The notes: a model not told the origin generated them from the sequence alone. Shown: positions 8,827-18,441, counted from the first letter of the stretch. The stretch: DNA of 64,000 nt from Sporolactobacillus shoreae (GCF_004684935.1 NZ_SRJD01000001.1:124001-188000); one strand, 5' to 3'. Made by a program: numbers and translations.

Positions 8827-9017
8827 CACTTTAAGTATGAAATTTAAGGGATTAATGGATAAAAGGTTAAGCAGTCCACAACGAAGTTACAGTTTGTGCC
8901 AGAGTGTTGGCTTTGTCAAATGCGCTTTATACAATTGGCTTTCAGAAACAATATTTTTCACTTCTCAATCATTTCTGTTCCCCATATATATTTTATTAAC
9001 GAAAAGGGGGAAGAGCA

Positions 9018-9284
9018 ATGCCCAGAATATCTGATTTTCAGACCAAGGAAGTTGTGAATGTGGAAAATGGAAAGCGTCTTGGCCATATTGGTGATCTCGA
9101 TGTCAATCTTTCATCGGGGAAAATTGAGAATCTTATCATTCCCGGAGCGGGACGTGTGCTTGGTTTGTTCGGGAGAGACAATGACGTAGTTGTGCCATGG
9201 AGTAATATCGTCAGAATAGGAGCCGATGTCATTCTGGTCCGTTTCTATAATGATCCTGATGCGCCTGTTCGGGAAAAGGAATGA
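9018..9284 (+). CDS. ylmC: YlmC/YmxH family PRC-barrel protein
   Basis: An 88-residue single-domain PRC-barrel protein (begins RISDFQTKEVVNVENGKRLG; core GDLDVNLSSGKIENLIIPG). Members of the YlmC/YmxH family sit beside sigG or sporulation genes in Bacillales and Clostridia; their exact role is not settled. The ATG at 9018 follows AAGGGGGAAG. It is preceded by about 190 nt with no clear promoter, and by the sigG terminator, so it is transcribed separately from sigG. Confidence 0.88.
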   Translation: MPRISDFQTKEVVNVENGKRLGHIGDLDVNLSSGKIENLIIPGAGRVLGLFGRDNDVVVPWSNIVRIGADVILVRFYNDPDAPVREKE

Positions 9285-9369
9285 CAAAAAATTACACTTC
9301 TTATTGATGTGTATGTTAAAATATACAATGAATAGGCTGCGTTTTGTCAGATGATGGAGGGTGAAAATA

Positions 9370-10203
9370 TTGAGTGAGCCCTTTTCCCTGGTTAGTGATG
9401 TGGCACTGCTCAGGCAACCTGTTGTCTTCGAAACGGGACGGATTGTTGCAGGTTTTTCGCTCAGAAGAGGAGGGACAAGTACTGGCCCTTTCTCCTCACT
9501 AAATATGGGGCTTCATGTAAAAGACGAATCCGGACGTGTGGTGAAGAATCGCAGGATTTTAGCCGGACAAATTGGTTTCCCACTGAACAGTTGGGTCTGT
9601 GCCGAACAGGTTCATGGCACAAATATTGCCCGGGCAACTCCAGAGATGGCAGGTGCCGGAGCTGACAGTATGGAGACGGTGGTTCGAAATGTGGACGGTC
9701 TTTTTACGACTGAAACAGATCTGCTCCTCTCGCTCTGTTTCGCAGATTGCGTTCCGATTTACTTTTATTGTCTGAAACCGGTTGCTGTCGGCATTTTTCA
9801 CGCAGGCTGGAGGGGAAGTGTCGGTCTTGGAGCCGGAAAAATGGTCGATAGGCTCAGCCGCGAACTTCAGATTGAGCCAGAAGCCATTAGTGCTGTGATC
9901 GGACCAGCCATCGGCGCTCAGGATTACGAAGTGGATCAGAAAGTGTTTGATAAGGTCCGGTGTTTGGATCCTGCGATTTGGTCTGCAGCAGTACACCCGC
10001 ATGGGTCAGGCCATTATTTACTTGATTTGCAGGAACTCAACCGTGCCGTTCTGATTCACTCAGGAATTCCGGAAAAACAGGTTTTTGTTACAAAATATAC
10101 AACTTATGCTTTTCCGGATCTTTTCTACTCTTTCCGGAGGGATCACGGGGTGACAGGACGGATGATGGGTTTTATCGGTATAAAGGACGAAGGAGAAAGT
10201 TAA
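9370..10203 (+). CDS. pgeF: Peptidoglycan editing factor / purine nucleoside phosphorylase YlmD
   Basis: 277 residues of the YfiH/YlmD (LACC1) family. The metal and catalytic residues are visible in SLCFADCVPIYFY (Cys) and GIFHAGWRGS (His), with further conserved AEQVHGT and VIGPAIG. Enzymes of the family act on purine nucleosides, and in E. coli a homologue prevents mis-incorporation of L-Ser in muropeptides. The TTG at 9370 is preferred: GGAGGG (9356-9361) lies 8 nt upstream, while GTG 9361 would overlap the SD. It heads the ylmDEFGH cluster. Confidence 0.9.
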   Translation: MSEPFSLVSDVALLRQPVVFETGRIVAGFSLRRGGTSTGPFSSLNMGLHVKDESGRVVKNRRILAGQIGFPLNSWVCAEQVHGTNIARATPEMAGAGADSMETVVRNVDGLFTTETDLLLSLCFADCVPIYFYCLKPVAVGIFHAGWRGSVGLGAGKMVDRLSRELQIEPEAISAVIGPAIGAQDYEVDQKVFDKVRCLDPAIWSAAVHPHGSGHYLLDLQELNRAVLIHSGIPEKQVFVTKYTTYAFPDLFYSFRRDHGVTGRMMGFIGIKDEGES

Positions 10204-10206
10204 GCA

Positions 10207-10899
10207 TTGACAGTAGCGGAAAATTTTAAAAAAGTAAATGAAACTATTCAAATGGCGTGCGAGAAATCCGGACGCAGGCGTGAAGATGTATCGGTGATTG
10301 CGGTCACCAAATATGTGAGTGATGAGAGGGTTCGGGAAGCGGTGGAAAGCGGCCTTTTTAATCTGGCGGAGAACAGGAAGGAAGGTTTGCTTGAAAAGCA
10401 GCGGGCGATCCAGGATCACCGGATAACCTGGCATCTGATTGGCACGCTTCAGACCCGTAAGGTTAAAGACGTTGTTGACCGAATTGATTACTTTCACGCG
10501 CTCGATCGTCTGAAGCTTGCTGAAGAAATTAATAAGAGGAAAGAAACCGGTCAGCTGAAATGTTTTATTGAAATGAATATTTCAGGTGAAGAAACGAAAC
10601 ACGGCATTAAAGAGGACGAACTGAACGAATTCATTGATAAACTGGAAGAATTTGAGCACATCAGGATTGTCGGCCTGATGACGATGGCACCGAACACGGA
10701 AGATCGTGCGTTAATACGTGAAGTATTCCGACGATTAAGATATTGCCGGGATAAAATACGCGACAGAAATCTTGATTATGCACCCTGTACGGAGCTGTCT
10801 ATGGGTATGTCACATGATTACCCGATAGCTGTTGAAGAAGGTGCTACGTTCGTCAGAATAGGAACTGCTCTTGTTGGAAATGAATTGAAGGGGAGCTAA
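10207..10899 (+). CDS. ylmE: PLP homeostasis protein, YggS/YlmE family
   Basis: A 230-residue single-domain TIM-barrel protein that binds pyridoxal phosphate. The PLP lysine lies in VIAVTKYVS (about residue 37), and the family signatures WHLIGTLQTRK and LSMGMSHDY are visible. It acts in vitamin B6 homeostasis. TTG start behind AAGGAGAAAG. It is tightly packed: 3 nt after pgeF and 4 nt before sepF. The usual family motif is IGxLQxNK; here it reads IGTLQTRK. Confidence 0.93.
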   Translation: MTVAENFKKVNETIQMACEKSGRRREDVSVIAVTKYVSDERVREAVESGLFNLAENRKEGLLEKQRAIQDHRITWHLIGTLQTRKVKDVVDRIDYFHALDRLKLAEEINKRKETGQLKCFIEMNISGEETKHGIKEDELNEFIDKLEEFEHIRIVGLMTMAPNTEDRALIREVFRRLRYCRDKIRDRNLDYAPCTELSMGMSHDYPIAVEEGATFVRIGTALVGNELKGS

Positions 10900-10903
10900 G
10901 AAA

Positions 10904-11341
10904 ATGGGCCTTAAATCGACAATCAGACGTTTTTTTGATCTCGAAGAAACAGTTGATCCGATGGAGGAAGAGCACTCATCACATTACAGGTCTGACGAAA
11001 GCAAACCAGCCGTACAGGAAAATCAGTTGGCTGGAAAAAATGGAAAGCTGGTCGCCTTTCAAAATATCCGGCAGCAGGAGAAAATGATATTGGTGGAACC
11101 CAAGTCATTTGATGAAGTAGAGGGTATTGTTGCTCATCTCAAGGGCAAGAGAACTGTAATCTGCAGCCTTCAGAGCGTCACAAAAGCCGATGGCCGGCGG
11201 ATCCTCGACTTTATGAGCGGGACGACTTTTGCTCTCAATGGGCAAATCCGCAAAATCAGTAATGATACTTTTTTGTTTGCACCTGAGTCCGTTGATATTT
11301 CGGGCATGATCAGCGGATGGAAAATGGACGACCAGGCATGA
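10904..11341 (+). CDS. sepF: Cell-division protein SepF
   Basis: A 145-residue FtsZ-binding protein. It has an N-terminal amphipathic membrane anchor (MGLKSTIRRFFDL), an acidic variable linker, and a SepF core from about residue 60 (MILVEPKSFDEVEGIVAHLK, then DGRRILDFMSGTTFALNGQI). It tethers and bundles FtsZ filaments and overlaps in function with FtsA. The ATG at 10904 follows GAAGGGGAGC. It lies in the standard ylmE-sepF-ylmG order. Confidence 0.95.
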   Translation: MGLKSTIRRFFDLEETVDPMEEEHSSHYRSDESKPAVQENQLAGKNGKLVAFQNIRQQEKMILVEPKSFDEVEGIVAHLKGKRTVICSLQSVTKADGRRILDFMSGTTFALNGQIRKISNDTFLFAPESVDISGMISGWKMDDQA

Positions 11342-11369
11342 TAACTGAAGTGACAATGAGGTGAATTTA

Positions 11370-11648
11370 GTGAGTATAGTGTTGTTCTGGATTGCGACAA
11401 TCTTATCTGAAGCATTAAATATCTATAAATGGATTTTGTTCATCTATATATTAATGTCGTGGTTGCCTAATTTGGCGAACTCATCGGTCGGTGCTCTTTT
11501 TGCAAGGGTTTGCGAACCCTTTCTGGCACCCTTCAGGAGAATCATTCCTCCAATTGGCGGTGTGATTGATATTTCTCCGATGATTGCGTTTCTTGCTCTT
11601 TGGTTTGCCCAGGTCGGAATCTTCAGTATTGCCGCGATATTCGGGTGA
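11370..11648 (+). CDS. ylmG: YggT family membrane protein YlmG
   Basis: A 92-residue protein with two transmembrane helices joined by the family loop PFLAPFRRIIPPIGGVIDISPM. YggT proteins are linked to division and osmotic tolerance, but the mechanism is open. The GTG at 11370 is favoured, 6 nt after GAGGTG (11358-11363); GTG 11361 overlaps that SD. The stop is 6 nt before ylmH. Confidence 0.88.
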   Translation: MSIVLFWIATILSEALNIYKWILFIYILMSWLPNLANSSVGALFARVCEPFLAPFRRIIPPIGGVIDISPMIAFLALWFAQVGIFSIAAIFG

Positions 11649-11654
11649 GTGACC

Positions 11655-12428
11655 ATGTCTGTATATGAACACTTTCGTCCCGAAGAGAAACCATTGATCG
11701 ATCAGTTTCTTGACTGGAAGGAGCAGGTATCGAGAAGGTACGCTGCCAGACTGACAGATTTTTTGGATCCGCGCCAGCAGCGGATCCTTAAGTCTGTGAT
11801 CGGAAAAAATGATGAAGTCAGTGTCTCCTTTTCTGGCGGTTATAACGGGGCAGAGAGAAAAAGAGCTCTGCTTTTACCGCCCTACTCGCCGGAGAGTGAA
11901 GATGCCTTTGAACTGTCTTACGTTGAAGTTGAATTTCCCGCGAAATTTGTCTCTCTGTCTCATTCCGAACTCTTGGGCGCATTGATCGGAACAGGCGTTA
12001 TCCGAGGAAAGATAGGTGACCTTATTGTCACAGATTCGCATGCTCAGTTTATTTGTTCAAAGGATATAGAGCCCTATCTGGCGATGAATCTCACCTCTGT
12101 CGGAAGAACGGATGTCTCTTGCAAGCCAATTGAGCAGAACCGGCTGATACATAACGAAGAAAAATGGGAGGAGTCCGGCGGAACAGTCTCTTCTCTCAGG
12201 CTGGACACCGTACTTTCTGAAATTTATCATCTGCCCAGATCCAGGGTTGCTGAGCTTATCGAAAGAAAAATGGCCAGGGTCAACTGGCAGCTTACAGAGA
12301 AAAAGGATTTTGAACTGGGTGAGGGGGACGTCCTCTCGCTGCGCGGTCATGGCAGAAGCAAAATAATATCCGTTGAAGGCCTGACAAAAAAGAACAAAAT
12401 TCGGTTGCAATATGGTAAACTGTATTAA
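11655..12428 (+). CDS. ylmH: S4-domain RNA-binding protein YlmH
   Basis: 257 residues: an N-terminal YlmH-specific RNA-binding region and a C-terminal S4 domain (LDTVLSEIYHLPRSRVAELIERKMARVNW, about residues 182-240). Firmicute YlmH/RqcP binds the 50S subunit and helps RqcH add Ala tails to stalled chains; rqcH lies further along in this window. The ATG at 11655 is chosen over GTG 11649 for better SD spacing. The adjacent divIVA is the standard neighbour. Confidence 0.9.
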   Translation: MSVYEHFRPEEKPLIDQFLDWKEQVSRRYAARLTDFLDPRQQRILKSVIGKNDEVSVSFSGGYNGAERKRALLLPPYSPESEDAFELSYVEVEFPAKFVSLSHSELLGALIGTGVIRGKIGDLIVTDSHAQFICSKDIEPYLAMNLTSVGRTDVSCKPIEQNRLIHNEEKWEESGGTVSSLRLDTVLSEIYHLPRSRVAELIERKMARVNWQLTEKKDFELGEGDVLSLRGHGRSKIISVEGLTKKNKIRLQYGKLY

Positions 12429-12471
12429 ACAGAAAATTTAGTTTCATGTATTGACTTGGAGGTGTATCGGA

Positions 12472-12993
12472 TTGCCATTAACACCATTGGATATTCATAA
12501 TAAAGAGTTCTCCCGTGGTTTTCGCGGGTATGATGAAGATGAAGTCAATGATTTTCTTGATCAGATTATCAAGGATTATGAAGCGCTGATCAGAGAAAAG
12601 AAGGATCTCGAACAGCAAGTTAAAAATTCCGGGGAAAAACTAAGCCATTTTTCCAATATCGAGACGACACTCAACAAAAGCATTCTGGTGGCGCAGGAGA
12701 CTGCGGAGGAAGTTAAGAATAGTGCGAATAAAGAAGCCAAGCTGATTGTCATGGAAGCAAAGAAAAATGCTGATCGGATTATCAACGAGGCGCTTGAAAA
12801 ATCACGAAAGGTCACATTGAACATTGAGGAATTGAAAAAAGAAGCCAATGTTTACCGGACTCGTTTTCAGATGCTGATCGAAGCTCAGCTGGAACTTTTA
12901 AAGAGTGATGACTGGAAGAGCCTATCATCCAATCCCGACGGTGACGCGGAAACTGCAGACGCCAACTCTGAAGTTTTGAGAACACAGGCTTGA
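12472..12993 (+). CDS. divIVA: Polar/septal curvature protein DivIVA
   Basis: A 173-residue coiled-coil protein. The N-terminal membrane-binding domain (LTPLDIHNKEFSRGFRGYDEDEVNDFL) is nearly identical to the family consensus. A long heptad region and a variable acidic tail follow. It marks negatively curved membrane and recruits division and sporulation partners. TTG start at 12472 behind GGAGGTG (12458-12464); the ORF extends upstream only because the frame is open. The stop codon overlaps the -35 box of the ileS promoter. Confidence 0.95.
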   Translation: MPLTPLDIHNKEFSRGFRGYDEDEVNDFLDQIIKDYEALIREKKDLEQQVKNSGEKLSHFSNIETTLNKSILVAQETAEEVKNSANKEAKLIVMEAKKNADRIINEALEKSRKVTLNIEELKKEANVYRTRFQMLIEAQLELLKSDDWKSLSSNPDGDAETADANSEVLRTQA

Positions 12994-13018
12994 CGCGCGT
13001 GCGGCATTTGAATATACT
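12990..13018 (+). promoter_or_regulatory. SigA promoter of the ileS T-box transcript
   Basis: TTGACG (12990-12995), 17 nt, TATACT (13013-13018). The -35 hexamer overlaps the divIVA TGA. Transcription should start near 13025, just ahead of the T-box. Confidence 0.75.
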
Positions 13019-13024
13019 GTTCAT

Positions 13025-13306
13025 ACATTGAAGTAGTGATTGCCTGGATTGAAACAGGCGGAAAACATGAGAATAAGCGCTGACGGGGAGAGTATTCATG
13101 GCGGCGAAACCAAGCGAACCGGGGAATGGTGTGAGCCCGGCGTTTTCAGCAATGAAGAAGATCACCCCTGAGTTTGTGCCTGAAAAATTTTGATGAGTAA
13201 GGCATGGCGTATGATCCGCGTTAAGGATTTTCTGAGTGACAGATTTTATCTGTTATTAGGGTGGTACCGCGGTCCTTCCGTCCCTTTGGGATGGAAGGAC
13301 CTTTTT
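13025..13306 (+). promoter_or_regulatory. Isoleucine T-box riboswitch
   Basis: A tRNA-sensing leader. The invariant T-box sequence AGGGTGGTACCGCG is at 13258-13271. It runs into a terminator: GGTCCTTCC 13271-13279 with GGAAGGACC 13293-13301, then T's. The antiterminator would pair the T-box with part of the terminator's left arm. Upstream, the context GTGAGCC...GAAG-ATC-ACC places an ATC isoleucine specifier at 13161-13163. Uncharged tRNA-Ile should permit read-through into ileS. Confidence 0.92.
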
Positions 13307-13345
13307 GATACAGAGGAATAAGAAAAAAATGGAGGCGTTAAGGCT

Positions 13346-16123
13346 TTGGACTACAAACAAACATTACTGATGCCGAAAACAGCATTCAAGATGCGGGGCA
13401 GTCTGCCAAACAAAGAACCGTTGATGCAGAAAAAGTGGGATGATGAACATCTGTATAAGCAATCGCTGGAACATAATGCGGAAAAACCGCAGTTTATTCT
13501 TCATGACGGACCGCCCTATGCGAATGGAAACATTCATATCGGGCACGCTGAAAATAAAGTCTTGAAGGATATAATCAACCGTTTCAAATCAATGACTGGA
13601 TTTCAGACGCCTTATGTGCCGGGCTGGGATACGCACGGACTGCCGATCGAGCAGCAGCTTGCAAAGCAAGGTATTGACCGAAAAAAGATGTCGATTGCAG
13701 AACTTCGCGAAAAGTGCAAAGAATATGCGCTCGGACAGGTGGAACATCAAAAAGAGCAATTCAAGCGTCTTGGTGTTCGCGGAGACTGGGATCATCCATA
13801 TCTGACACTGAACAAAGAATTTGAAGCGGAACAGATTGAAGTTTTCGGGGAAATGGCAAGAAAGGGGTACATCTACAAAGATAAGAAGACAGTTTACTGG
13901 TCCCCTTCATCCGAATCTGCTCTGGCCGAAGCGGAAATCGAATATAAAGACGTTAAGTCCTATTCAATTTATGTTTCTTTTCATGTCACTGACGGCAAGA
14001 ATGTCCTGAATCCGGATGAAGAAGTCGTGATTTGGACAACAACACCTTGGACCATTCCAGCGAACCTGGCGATCGCGGTTAATCCAAAATTTGATTACAG
14101 TGTGGTTCAGGTCGGCGAAAAGAAATTTGTTGTCGCGACAGATCTTGTTGAATCACTGACCGGTACTTTTGGATGGGAAACCCCGCAAACCCTTCGGACG
14201 TTCAGCGGAAAAGTTCTGGAAGGTGTGGTTTGCCGCCATCCTTTCTATGACCGTGATTCCGTGGTGATCCTTGGGGATCATGTGACCCTTGATGCAGGTA
14301 CCGGCTGTGTTCATACTGCACCGGGATTTGGCGAAGACGACTTTAATGTCGGTAAAAAATACGGACTGGACATCCTTTGCCCCGTCGATGATAAAGGGTT
14401 AATGACTGACGAAGCTCCAGGTTTTGAAGGCCTTTTCTACTCGGATGCAAATGAACCTGTTATGGATAAACTGGAAGAAGTCCATGCGTTGCTGAAAAAA
14501 GGGACTTTCACCCACTCCTACCCTCACGACTGGCGTACGAAGAAGCCGGTGATCTGGCGGGCGACAAAACAATGGTTCGCTTCTATCAAAGCCTTCCGAG
14601 GAGAAATTCTTAACGCGATTCATGAAGTGAAATGGACGCCATCCTGGGGCGATCTTCGGATGACCAATATGATTAAAGACCGCGAAGACTGGTGCATTTC
14701 CAGACAGCGTGCGTGGGGTGTTCCGATTCCTGTTTTCTACGGTGAAGACGGGGAACCGATTATTACGGGTGAAACCATCCATCACGTAGCGGAACTGTTC
14801 CGCCAGTATGGATCGAACATCTGGTTTCAGCGCGAAGCAAAGAATCTACTTCCAGAAGGATTTACATCAGAGCACAGCCCGAACGGTGTGTTCCGTAAAG
14901 AGACGGACATCATGGATGTTTGGTTTGATTCAGGTTCGTCACACCAGGGTGTCCTGACCACACGACCGGAACTGAGACGGCCTGCTGACATGTATCTGGA
15001 AGGTTCCGATCAGTATCGAGGCTGGTTTAACTCCTCTCTTGCGACCTCTGTTGCTGTAACCGGGCACGCTCCTTATAAGCAGGTTCTAAGCCATGGGTTT
15101 ACACTGGATGGCCAGGGACTGAAAATGAGCAAGTCCGTAGGTAACGTCATTGATCCGATGAAGGTCATGAAACAGTTTGGAGCGGACATCATCCGGCTCT
15201 GGGTCGCTTCAGTCGACTATCAGGCAGATGCGCGTGTATCCAATGAAATCCTTGCCCAGGTTGCGGAAGTTTACCGCAAGATCCGGAACACGGTCCGGTT
15301 CATGCTCGGTAATCTGAATGATTTCACGGAAAATGATGCAGTTGCTGTAAAAGATATGCCTGAACTGGAAAGATATATGCTGATCCGGTTGAATGAACTG
15401 ATTGACACATGCCTGGATGGCTACAATGAGTATCAGTTCCAGAATGTTTATAAAGCGCTGCAGAATTATTGTTCGATTGATTTGAGCGCTTTCTACATGG
15501 ATGTCGCGAAGGACGCGCTCTATGTCCAGCCTAAGGACAGTCTCGTCCGTCGATCGGCTCAGACGGTACTGTACAAAACAGTTTTGGCGCTGACCAAGTT
15601 ATTGTCGCCGATTATCCCGCATACAGCTGAAGAAATCTGGCAGTTCATTCCGGGAGCAGCTGAAGTTTCGGAATATGTTCAGCTGACCGACATGCCAGAA
15701 CTGGAAACAGTAGCGGACGCTGATGAACTCAAAAAGAAATGGAAGACCATTCTTTCCGTGCGTGACGATGTACTGAAGTCGCTTGAAAAAGCACGTGATG
15801 CCAAGCTGATCGGCAAATCGCTGGAGGCCGCGGTTACTATTTTTGCAACGAAGTCCACTGAGTGGCTCAAGGAACAGCCGTCACTTGACAAATTGTTCAT
15901 TGTCTCACACGTTGACGTTGAAGCCCCGTCTGTCACAGTCCCTGATACGGCCGACCAATATACTCTGGATTCAGTAGCTGTTCGTCCGGCTGAAGGTGAA
16001 AAATGTGAACGCTGCTGGTCGGTTCTTCCTTCCGTGGGACAAGATCACGATCATCCGACGCTTTGTGCGAGCTGCAGTGAAACGGTCAGGCATGATTATG
16101 CGGGTGTAAGCCTCGAAGAGTAA
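13346..16123 (+). CDS. ileS: Isoleucyl-tRNA synthetase
   Basis: A 925-residue class I synthetase. It shows the HIGH motif (residues 64-67), the KMSKS loop ([10 protein letters not shown]), a CP1 editing domain between them ([16 protein letters not shown]), and a C-terminal zinc site with two Cys pairs (CERCW and CASC). The TTG at 13346 follows GGAGGCG, and the N-terminus [14 protein letters not shown] matches the family. Expression is governed by the upstream T-box. The gene is intact and of usual length. Confidence 0.98.
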   Translation: MDYKQTLLMPKTAFKMRGSLPNKEPLMQKKWDDEHLYKQSLEHNAEKPQFILHDGPPYANGNIHIGHAENKVLKDIINRFKSMTGFQTPYVPGWDTHGLPIEQQLAKQGIDRKKMSIAELREKCKEYALGQVEHQKEQFKRLGVRGDWDHPYLTLNKEFEAEQIEVFGEMARKGYIYKDKKTVYWSPSSESALAEAEIEYKDVKSYSIYVSFHVTDGKNVLNPDEEVVIWTTTPWTIPANLAIAVNPKFDYSVVQVGEKKFVVATDLVESLTGTFGWETPQTLRTFSGKVLEGVVCRHPFYDRDSVVILGDHVTLDAGTGCVHTAPGFGEDDFNVGKKYGLDILCPVDDKGLMTDEAPGFEGLFYSDANEPVMDKLEEVHALLKKGTFTHSYPHDWRTKKPVIWRATKQWFASIKAFRGEILNAIHEVKWTPSWGDLRMTNMIKDREDWCISRQRAWGVPIPVFYGEDGEPIITGETIHHVAELFRQYGSNIWFQREAKNLLPEGFTSEHSPNGVFRKETDIMDVWFDSGSSHQGVLTTRPELRRPADMYLEGSDQYRGWFNSSLATSVAVTGHAPYKQVLSHGFTLDGQGLKMSKSVGNVIDPMKVMKQFGADIIRLWVASVDYQADARVSNEILAQVAEVYRKIRNTVRFMLGNLNDFTENDAVAVKDMPELERYMLIRLNELIDTCLDGYNEYQFQNVYKALQNYCSIDLSAFYMDVAKDALYVQPKDSLVRRSAQTVLYKTVLALTKLLSPIIPHTAEEIWQFIPGAAEVSEYVQLTDMPELETVADADELKKKWKTILSVRDDVLKSLEKARDAKLIGKSLEAAVTIFATKSTEWLKEQPSLDKLFIVSHVDVEAPSVTVPDTADQYTLDSVAVRPAEGEKCERCWSVLPSVGQDHDHPTLCASCSETVRHDYAGVSLEE

Positions 16124-16167
16124 TCTTTTCCATAAAACGAAATAATTATGCTGTCTAAATCCCTGTC

Positions 16168-16198
16168 TTTATCCAACACTAAATAGTGTGAGGATAAA
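16168..16198 (+). promoter_or_regulatory. Near-perfect hairpin abutting the ribosome-binding site of ylyA
   Basis: TTTATCC (16168-16174) and ACACTA (16176-16181) pair with TAGTGT (16184-16189) and GGATAAA (16192-16198), with a 2-nt loop and one small internal bulge. The SD GGAGGG begins at 16199, immediately after the stem. It could be a DNA operator or an RNA structure affecting translation. Confidence 0.5.
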
Positions 16199-16214
16199 GG
16201 AGGGATTTTTTATT

Positions 16215-16901
16215 ATGTTTGGTCACCGGAAAATCAAAAAAAGACTAATGAAACGTAAAGTCTTGCTTGAAAACAAATTAATGCATGACATGGAAACGGC
16301 TGAAGATCAGGGTTCTGTTTCGGATATTGCTTCAGGTGAGCTATCAGCTTATGACAACCATCCGGCGGACTCGGCCACTCAGCTTTATGAACGGGAAAAA
16401 GATCTTGCTTTTGATAAAAAAGAACGTGATGAACTGAAGGATATTCAGGATGCGCTCAGAAAGTTAGAAAACGGCACGTATGGCATTGACGAAAAAACCG
16501 GTAAAAAAATACCACGTGCACGGCTGAACGCACTTCCCACTGCGAGGACGGCTGTAAATGATGCGCCTCCAAAACACAGCTATAAGGTGCGCCCTGTGGA
16601 GGAATCAGTGATTGATGATTTAGGGGGGCCGGATTTATTTCGGGATGAGGACAGCGGGTTTGATGAGCAGAATGCGTACGAACTTGTGTCCCGTTATAAT
16701 GACCAAAAAATGATATATGAAAATGCTCCGTATCAGGATTACGATGAAAGAACGGGATATGTTGAGGATCTTGAGGGATTCGCCGCAACAGATATTGATG
16801 GATACACGGGTGACGACCAGATCCAGATTTTGAAAAACAGAAATTTTGAACATTGGAGACATAATCAGGAGATCGATGAGACGGATCCGGTCGAGCGCTG
16901 A
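16215..16901 (+). CDS. ylyA: DksA/TraR-like protein, YlyA/YteA family, lacking zinc cysteines
   Basis: 228 residues. The N-terminal half is a charged coiled coil (SATQLYEREKDLAFDKKE), followed by the TraR-type motif region LENGTYGIDEKTGKKIP and RLNALPTA. The position normally YGxC reads YGID, and the protein has no cysteine, so no zinc finger can form. It sits between ileS and lspA like B. subtilis ylyA, a sporulation-expressed RNA-polymerase-binding protein. The ATG at 16215 lies 10 nt after GGAGGG. The C-terminal half is acidic and of unknown structure. Confidence 0.75.
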   Translation: MFGHRKIKKRLMKRKVLLENKLMHDMETAEDQGSVSDIASGELSAYDNHPADSATQLYEREKDLAFDKKERDELKDIQDALRKLENGTYGIDEKTGKKIPRARLNALPTARTAVNDAPPKHSYKVRPVEESVIDDLGGPDLFRDEDSGFDEQNAYELVSRYNDQKMIYENAPYQDYDERTGYVEDLEGFAATDIDGYTGDDQIQILKNRNFEHWRHNQEIDETDPVER

Positions 16902-16906
16902 ATCAG

Positions 16907-16928
16907 ATACGGCATGAAATTGCCGTAT
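16907..16928 (+). terminator. Stem-loop after ylyA
   Basis: ATACGGCA (16907-16914) pairs with TGCCGTAT (16921-16928) around a 6-nt loop. No U-run follows, so termination would be weak. Confidence 0.4.
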
Positions 16929-16977
16929 ACATAATCTATATCAATGATGAATAAGTCATGCCCTTACTGCCTGATTA

Positions 16978-16986
16978 TGCTAAAAT
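16978..16986 (+). promoter_or_regulatory. Extended -10 promoter of lspA
   Basis: TGCTAAAAT gives the TGn extension plus TAAAAT (16981-16986). There is no good -35 box 17 nt upstream. It lies 46 nt before the lspA ATG, downstream of the ylyA stem-loop. Confidence 0.45.
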
Positions 16987-17032
16987 GCAGAAAGAACGTT
17001 TTTGTTGAAAAGTTAAGGCTGGGGGAAATTAC

Positions 17033-17488
17033 ATGATTTATTATTTGGTGGCATTGGTCATATTCTTACTGGACCAGTTGTCAAAGTGGATGGTTATTCG
17101 GAACATGAGCGTTGGTGAGAGTATATCGATCATTCCAAATGTGTTTTATCTGACATCGTTGAGAAATACAGGGGCGGCGTGGAACATCCTGGAAGGCCAG
17201 TTTATCTTTTTCTTTATCATAACGGTTGCTGTCCTCGCGGTTGTCATTTACTATATGCAGAAAGCAGGAAGAAAGCAGCCGCTCCTGGGCCTGTCGCTCG
17301 CCTTTATTATTGGAGGAACTGTGGGAAACTTTTCCGACCGGTTATTCAGGGGAGAAGTGGTCGATTTTATTCATGTGTATATCGTGCATTATAATTTTCC
17401 GGTTTTCAATTTAGCGGATTCCTCCCTCTTTATCGGTGTCATCCTGCTCATTATCTATTTATTCCTCGACGGAAGGAAAGAAAAATAA
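17033..17488 (+). CDS. lspA: Lipoprotein signal peptidase (signal peptidase II)
   Basis: A 151-residue membrane aspartyl protease with four transmembrane helices. The two catalytic Asp are in NFSDRLFRGEVVDFI and FPVFNLADSSLFIG; the conserved N-region motif is NTGAAWNIL. It removes signal peptides from diacylglyceryl-modified prolipoproteins at the membrane. The ATG at 17033 follows GGGGGAA. ylyB starts 2 nt after the stop, so the two are probably co-transcribed. Confidence 0.96.
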   Translation: MIYYLVALVIFLLDQLSKWMVIRNMSVGESISIIPNVFYLTSLRNTGAAWNILEGQFIFFFIITVAVLAVVIYYMQKAGRKQPLLGLSLAFIIGGTVGNFSDRLFRGEVVDFIHVYIVHYNFPVFNLADSSLFIGVILLIIYLFLDGRKEK

Positions 17489-17490
17489 TC

Positions 17491-18411
17491 ATGGCATGCC
17501 TTAGAAAAGTTGCGGATCAGACGGATGAGGGTAAGCGCATGGATAAATGGGCGGCAGAGCAGTTTCCCGATGAGTCGCGCAGCCGATTGCAGCAGCTGAT
17601 TAAAGAAGGTCATGTTCTGGTCAACGGTGACAAAGTCAAGATCAGTTACCGGATGAAAAACGGGGATGAAATATCCGTTTCTATACCTGCCCCTGAGCCG
17701 CTCGATGTCGTTTCGGAGAATATTCCGTTGGACATTGTTTATGAAGACGACTCAGTTATCGTTGTCAATAAACCGCGCGGCATGGTCGTGCACCCTGCAC
17801 CGGGCCATATGACAAACACACTCGTCAATGCACTACTGTATCACTGCCATGACCTGTCGGGAATAAACGGTGTCCTGCGTCCAGGTATCGTGCACCGAAT
17901 CGACAAAGACACGTCCGGCCTTTTAATGGTTGCTAAAACAGATGCCGCCCATCACTCGCTGGCGGCACAGCTGAAGGATAAAACCACGCATCGTGTGTAT
18001 TTAACGATTGTGCACGGTACACTGGATGAGGATTCTGGAACGATTGATGCGCCGATCGGCCGTGATGAAAAGGATCGAAAAAAAATGGCTGTAACAAAAA
18101 ACCACAGTAAATCGGCGATCACTCATTTCGAAGTGCTTGAGCGGTTCGGAAAGTATACGTATCTCTCCTGCAGACTGGAGACAGGAAGAACACACCAGAT
18201 TCGTGTCCATATGGCTTATATCGGTCATCCAGTTGCCGGGGATCCGAAATATGGGCCGAGGAAAACACTGCCTATAGATGGTCAGGCGCTCCATGCGGCC
18301 GAACTTGGTTTTACTCATCCAGTTACTGGAAAATTCATGAATTTTAAAATGGATCCGCCGACTGACTTTGAAAATCTGCTTGGTATGCTTCGCCAAGGGA
18401 ATTTTTCTTGA
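17491..18411 (+). CDS. ylyB: RluA/RluD family pseudouridine synthase
   Basis: 306 residues: an N-terminal S4 RNA-binding domain (SRSRLQQLIKEGHVLVNG) and an RluA catalytic domain with the active-site Asp in HRIDKDTSGLLMVAK (about residue 140) and the later motif LETGRTHQIRVHM. It converts uridines in rRNA to pseudouridine. The ATG at 17491 follows GGAAGGAAAG. The substrate position cannot be told from sequence alone. It lies in the lspA-ylyB-pyrR order of B. subtilis. Confidence 0.92.
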   Translation: MACLRKVADQTDEGKRMDKWAAEQFPDESRSRLQQLIKEGHVLVNGDKVKISYRMKNGDEISVSIPAPEPLDVVSENIPLDIVYEDDSVIVVNKPRGMVVHPAPGHMTNTLVNALLYHCHDLSGINGVLRPGIVHRIDKDTSGLLMVAKTDAAHHSLAAQLKDKTTHRVYLTIVHGTLDEDSGTIDAPIGRDEKDRKKMAVTKNHSKSAITHFEVLERFGKYTYLSCRLETGRTHQIRVHMAYIGHPVAGDPKYGPRKTLPIDGQALHAAELGFTHPVTGKFMNFKMDPPTDFENLLGMLRQGNFS

Positions 18412-18441
18412 TCCCGGCAATCTTTTTCAGCCAATATATGA

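Noticed and set aside
8827-9017. SigG or SigE promoter before ylmC
   Set aside because: Partial matches (CATATATA, GTATG) have wrong spacing or missing partner boxes.
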